Assembly (NCBI GenBank): GCA_001780825.1
Contig: MFIX01000181.1
Location: 1-8,389, forward strand
Length of the DNA: 8,389 nucleotides
Reading direction: 5' to 3'
Source of the DNA: Candidatus Glassbacteria bacterium RIFCSPLOWO2_12_FULL_58_11
GTDB lineage: Bacteria; Gemmatimonadota; Glassbacteria; GWA2-58-10
Part shown: positions 6,021 to 8,389 of the stretch, piece after piece
Layout of the letters: each line of letters starts with the position of its first letter
Position numbering within the stretch: the stretch's first letter is position 1
Position numbers and translations under genes: made by a program
Notes under the pieces: model-generated
The model's input: only the letters and a program-made list of their open reading frames with translations
What the model was told of the DNA's origin: nothing
The model's database searches: none

Positions 6021-6473
6021 ATGGCAAAGTATCTAGAAATCCGTTTTATCGAGCAAAATATCGCGGTGAAAGCCCGGCTGCTGGAGAAGCAGATGCCGCG
6101 CACCTGCGCCGGGCTGCTCAGGCACCTGCCGCTCGAGGGCACGGCGACACATGCGCGCTATTCGGGCAGCGAGGTGGCGGTACTGATCTCCAACAAGATC
6201 CACATCGGGCGTGAGAGAGCGACCTGCGCGGTGCTCCCCGGGGATGTGGCCTACATGTGGCTCAACCGGGATGACCATTACGGCCTGGAGGAGGATGTCG
6301 CCGAGATCGCCTGGTTCTACGACCGGGACAGCCAGCCCCGGATGTGGGAGGGACCCGTCCGGGCCAACATTTTCGCCCGGATCGAGGGCGACACGGCTGA
6401 GTTCTACAAGGCCTCGGCCGATACGCGGATTTCAGGGGTCAAGAAAGTCAGCTTTAAACTTCTTCAGGATTAG
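6021..6473 (+). CDS. DUF3830-like cyclophilin-fold small protein
   Basis: This 150-residue soluble protein has no signal peptide or membrane segment. It resembles the DUF3830/cyclophilin-like group: an N-terminal strand EIRFIEQNIAVKARLLE, then MPRTCAGLLRHLPLEG (25-40), HARYSGSEVAVLI (44-56) and CAVLPGDVAYMW (69-80), in the order seen in that group. The family recalls the cyclophilin fold, but no peptidyl-prolyl isomerase catalytic residues can be assigned, and DUF3830 proteins have no established biochemical role. From general knowledge they occur beside amidohydrolases, amino-acid or carboxylate catabolism enzymes and transporters, which fits this operon. The start is ATG 6021, ten bases after AAGGGAG (6004-6010) and 22 bases after the previous stop. 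It could bind a small ligand or act as an unrecognised enzyme (isomerase or hydrolase) acting on the pathway intermediate. Family assignment is from remembered patterns, not a search. Confidence 0.65.
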   Translation: MAKYLEIRFIEQNIAVKARLLEKQMPRTCAGLLRHLPLEGTATHARYSGSEVAVLISNKIHIGRERATCAVLPGDVAYMWLNRDDHYGLEEDVAEIAWFYDRDSQPRMWEGPVRANIFARIEGDTAEFYKASADTRISGVKKVSFKLLQD

Positions 6474-6487
6474 CCGCCGGAGATAAC

Positions 6488-7459
6488 ATGCCAAAAGTGA
6501 GCAAAAAAACTCCCGATCCCGTTGGTCTGATCGGCCTCGGCCTGATGGGCCAGGGGATTGCCAGCAGCCTGATCGCCAATGGCTTTAAAGTTGTAGCTTT
6601 CAGCCGCTCGCCGGAGCGGGAAATCCAGAGCCGTCAGCGGATCGCGGAGGCCCTTGAGCAACTGGTTGAAAGAAAATTCATCGAGCGTTCCGCTGCCGCG
6701 GGCTGGCCGGAGCGCTTCGTTTTCGTGCGCTCACTCGAGGCGCTGAAAGGCTGTCCGTTCATTATCGAAACGGTCAAGGAGGACTTGAAGCTGAAACTGG
6801 AAATCTACCGGAAGCTCGAGGCATTCCTGCCCGCCGGAACAGTGATCGCCAGCAATACCTCCAGCCTTCCGATCTCGATCCTGCAGGAGGGCCGGAAACA
6901 TCCCGGGCGCTTTATCGGCATGCACTGGGCCGAGCCGGCGGAGATCACCCGCTACCAGGAGATAATCAAGGGCCGCCAGACCTCCGCCCGCGCGGTCAAA
7001 CTGACTGTCCGGCTGGCCGAGCGCTGCGGCAAGGAGCCGTCGGTGCTGAACTTCGACATCCGGGGCTTTATCTCCAACCGCCTGATGTACGCCATGATGC
7101 GCGAGGCCTGCCACCTGGTGGAGGCGGGCGTGGCCGATATCGAAACCGTGGACCGCTCTTTCCGCAATGATATCGGCTGGTGGGCCACTCTCGCAGGGCC
7201 GTTCCGCTGGATGGACCTGACCGGGATTCCCGCCTATGCGACAGTCATGGAGGGCTTGTTTCCGGAGCTCTCCAATGCCAGGACTGTGCCGAAAATAATG
7301 AAAGTTACCGCGGAGGGCGGCGCCCAGGGGATAACCAACCTCAAGGGCTTTTACGAATATGACAAAGAGAGCGCCCACGCCTGGGAGAAAGCCTGGATGG
7401 ATTTTACCTACGACATCCGCAAGCTGGTGGAAAAGTATGAGGAGCGGGTCAAGCCTTAA
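6488..7459 (+). CDS. 3-hydroxyacyl-CoA dehydrogenase-family NAD+ oxidoreductase
   Basis: This 323-residue cytoplasmic enzyme consists of an NAD-binding Rossmann domain (about 12-190) and the helical 3HCDH C-terminal domain (about 192-290), without a fused crotonase domain. The nucleotide loop is GLIGLGLMGQG (G16-x-G18-x-x-G21). E94 in IIETVKEDLKLK, SNTSSLP (122-128), the catalytic pair H146 and E158 with the family's 12-residue spacing, and N197 in GFISNRL are all present, so it should be an active dehydrogenase of a 3-hydroxy substrate. The stretch after the catalytic His is HWAEPAEITRYQE instead of the usual HFFNPVP..KLVE of fatty-acid oxidation enzymes. Together with the stand-alone form this is closer to carnitine dehydrogenase, L-gulonate dehydrogenase or lambda-crystallin-like members that act on free 3-hydroxy acids. 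The ATG at 6488 follows GGAG (6479-6482), 14 bases after the previous stop. Confidence 0.88.
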   Translation: MPKVSKKTPDPVGLIGLGLMGQGIASSLIANGFKVVAFSRSPEREIQSRQRIAEALEQLVERKFIERSAAAGWPERFVFVRSLEALKGCPFIIETVKEDLKLKLEIYRKLEAFLPAGTVIASNTSSLPISILQEGRKHPGRFIGMHWAEPAEITRYQEIIKGRQTSARAVKLTVRLAERCGKEPSVLNFDIRGFISNRLMYAMMREACHLVEAGVADIETVDRSFRNDIGWWATLAGPFRWMDLTGIPAYATVMEGLFPELSNARTVPKIMKVTAEGGAQGITNLKGFYEYDKESAHAWEKAWMDFTYDIRKLVEKYEERVKP

Positions 7460-7469
7460 AGGAGCGGTC

Positions 7470-8389
7470 ATGCTGAAAGTCGCAGGTCTTCGTACTTTAT
7501 ATCTCTGCTTATCCCTTGCCGCCTGTTCCTCGAAGCCGGCGCCGATCCAGGACGCCGATTCGGCTGCTCCGGAGCAAGCTCCGGCCTGGCGCAACCTGGG
7601 TCCCGGAGGCGGCGGGGCGGTCTACGGCTCGACGGTCAACCCGCACGACCCGCTGAACGTTTTCGTCCGCTGCGACATGACCGGCTCCTATGTCACTCTG
7701 GATGGAGGGGAGAGCTGGCGCAATTTCAACCTGCGCACGGTGGTCTATGACTTCGAGTTCGATCCGAACGAGGAAAGCACGGTCTATGCCTCGAACACCG
7801 GGCTTTACCGCAGCGATGACAAGGGCCGCACCTGGCAGTTGATTTACCCGGACCCCGATAATGTGATCGCCGAGCGGATGGAGGGGGACCACGCGGACCA
7901 GAGGTACGCGACCCGGGACGGCATGCCGGACGGCCGGATAGTCAAGGTGCGGGTAGATCCGGCGGACAGCCGCCACCTCTGGATCGGCCTCGAGCCTTCG
8001 AGAAGGCTGAGCAATACCGCGGCGCCCGGCTACACCGGAGCCACGGCACGGGTGCTGGTTTCGTGCGACCGGGGTAAGACCTGGCGGGTGCTGGCCGGAG
8101 TGCCGGGCCGGGAAATCCTGGCGCTTTTCCCGAGCAGCTGGTACGGACAGCCCGGAGAAGTGATCGTATTCACCGGGAGCGCCGGGGCCAGGATAAATGA
8201 GGAAACCGGCGCGGTGACAGACCTGCCGCTGCCCGCCGCCGGCGGTCTGATAATGGCGGATGGGGGCCGCAGCGAGGCCCGGGGAGCGATAATCTATCTT
8301 CTGGCTGGTATGCAACCAGTGGCCGGGGGAAAGGTTGACGGCGGCGTTTATCTCAGCCGGGACGGTGGAAATAGCTGGAACCAGGCCAA
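7470..8389 (+). CDS. Lipoprotein with Asp-box (BNR/sortilin-like) beta-propeller, 3' end outside window
   Basis: The frame runs open from ATG 7470 to the window edge (306 codons and two bases). AAAGGAG at 7458-7464 lies five bases upstream and overlaps the previous stop codon, so the gene continues the operon. The N-terminus has basic residues (K3, R8), a short hydrophobic core and the lipobox L16-A-A-C19, predicting lipid modification of C19 and anchoring in a membrane outside the cytoplasm. The mature part carries four Asp-box motifs (S/T-x-D-x-G-x-S/T-W): T76-W83, S115-W122, S198-W205 and S296-W303. Such boxes mark blade hairpins of sialidase/BNR, xyloglucanase and Vps10/sortilin-type propellers. 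The first blade opens with WRNLGPGGGGAVYGSTVNPHDP, typical of this propeller class. No catalytic residues can be assigned, so it may be a glycan-active enzyme, a binding protein or a scaffold. A similar frame on the opposite strand is a shadow. Confidence 0.85.
   Translation, partial: MLKVAGLRTLYLCLSLAACSSKPAPIQDADSAAPEQAPAWRNLGPGGGGAVYGSTVNPHDPLNVFVRCDMTGSYVTLDGGESWRNFNLRTVVYDFEFDPNEESTVYASNTGLYRSDDKGRTWQLIYPDPDNVIAERMEGDHADQRYATRDGMPDGRIVKVRVDPADSRHLWIGLEPSRRLSNTAAPGYTGATARVLVSCDRGKTWRVLAGVPGREILALFPSSWYGQPGEVIVFTGSAGARINEETGAVTDLPLPAAGGLIMADGGRSEARGAIIYLLAGMQPVAGGKVDGGVYLSRDGGNSWNQA

Noticed and set aside
3417..7459. Beta-hydroxyaspartate cycle (Bhc) operon
   Set aside because: Only a distant relative of BhcC is present; the aminotransferase, dehydratase and iminosuccinate reductase genes are not seen, and ALDH and the 3HCDH-type enzyme are not part of that cycle.
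3417..7459. Fatty-acid beta-oxidation operon because of the 3-hydroxyacyl-CoA dehydrogenase
   Set aside because: There is no thiolase, crotonase, acyl-CoA dehydrogenase or CoA ligase, and the substrate-side motif differs from the fatty-acid enzymes.
6731..7594. 287-residue minus-strand frame across the dehydrogenase and the lipoprotein start
   Set aside because: It overlaps two well-supported + strand genes, has Gln/His/Arg-rich low-sense composition, and no motif.
7509..8315. 268-residue minus-strand frame at the right end
   Set aside because: The + strand frame here has a lipobox, a strong ribosome site and four Asp boxes, so the minus frame is a shadow.

Overview
The window is GC-rich bacterial DNA. 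Every gene I can support lies on the + strand, in short-spaced or overlapping runs typical of bacterial operons. The one exception to this compactness is a hairpin-laden, partly AT-rich intergenic stretch of 566 bp. The closing lipoprotein with Asp-box (BNR-like) repeats and the generalist SSS/DMT transporters would fit an uncultured heterotroph of the FCB/PVC or a related candidate phylum. That placement is an inference from style only; nothing here (no rRNA, no marker gene) fixes the taxon.

Layout. 1-96 is the last 31 codons of an unrecognised gene. 154-1854 encodes a sodium:solute symporter (SSS family) and 1930-2850 an EamA/DMT-type transporter; a 7-bp hairpin sits in the gap between them. 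2851-3416 is non-coding. It holds a probable rho-independent terminator inside a group of hairpins that includes two related elements in inverted orientation (REP/BIME-like), a CCCCCT/AGGGGG hairpin repeat, a 12-nt-loop hairpin, an AT-rich tract and a perfect 14+1+14 palindrome. 3417-7459 is a four-gene catabolic operon: aldehyde dehydrogenase, a fold-type III PLP enzyme of the D-threonine aldolase/D-serine dehydratase family (start corrected to 4901, overlapping the previous stop by ATGA), a DUF3830-like cyclophilin-fold protein, and a 3-hydroxyacyl-CoA dehydrogenase-family oxidoreductase. 7470-8389 is the 5' part of a lipoprotein with at least four Asp-box repeats, cut by the window end.

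How the genes may work together. The SSS protein would import an organic solute and the DMT protein could export or import a metabolite. The PLP enzyme would cleave or deaminate a beta-hydroxy-alpha-amino acid of D configuration, the aldehyde dehydrogenase would oxidise a resulting aldehyde, and the HAD-family enzyme would act on a 3-hydroxy acid or hydroxyacyl intermediate. Catalytic residues of all three enzymes are present, so they look active. The actual substrate cannot be read from the sequence. The combination with a DUF3830 protein and a secreted propeller lipoprotein is the part most likely to be an undescribed pathway.
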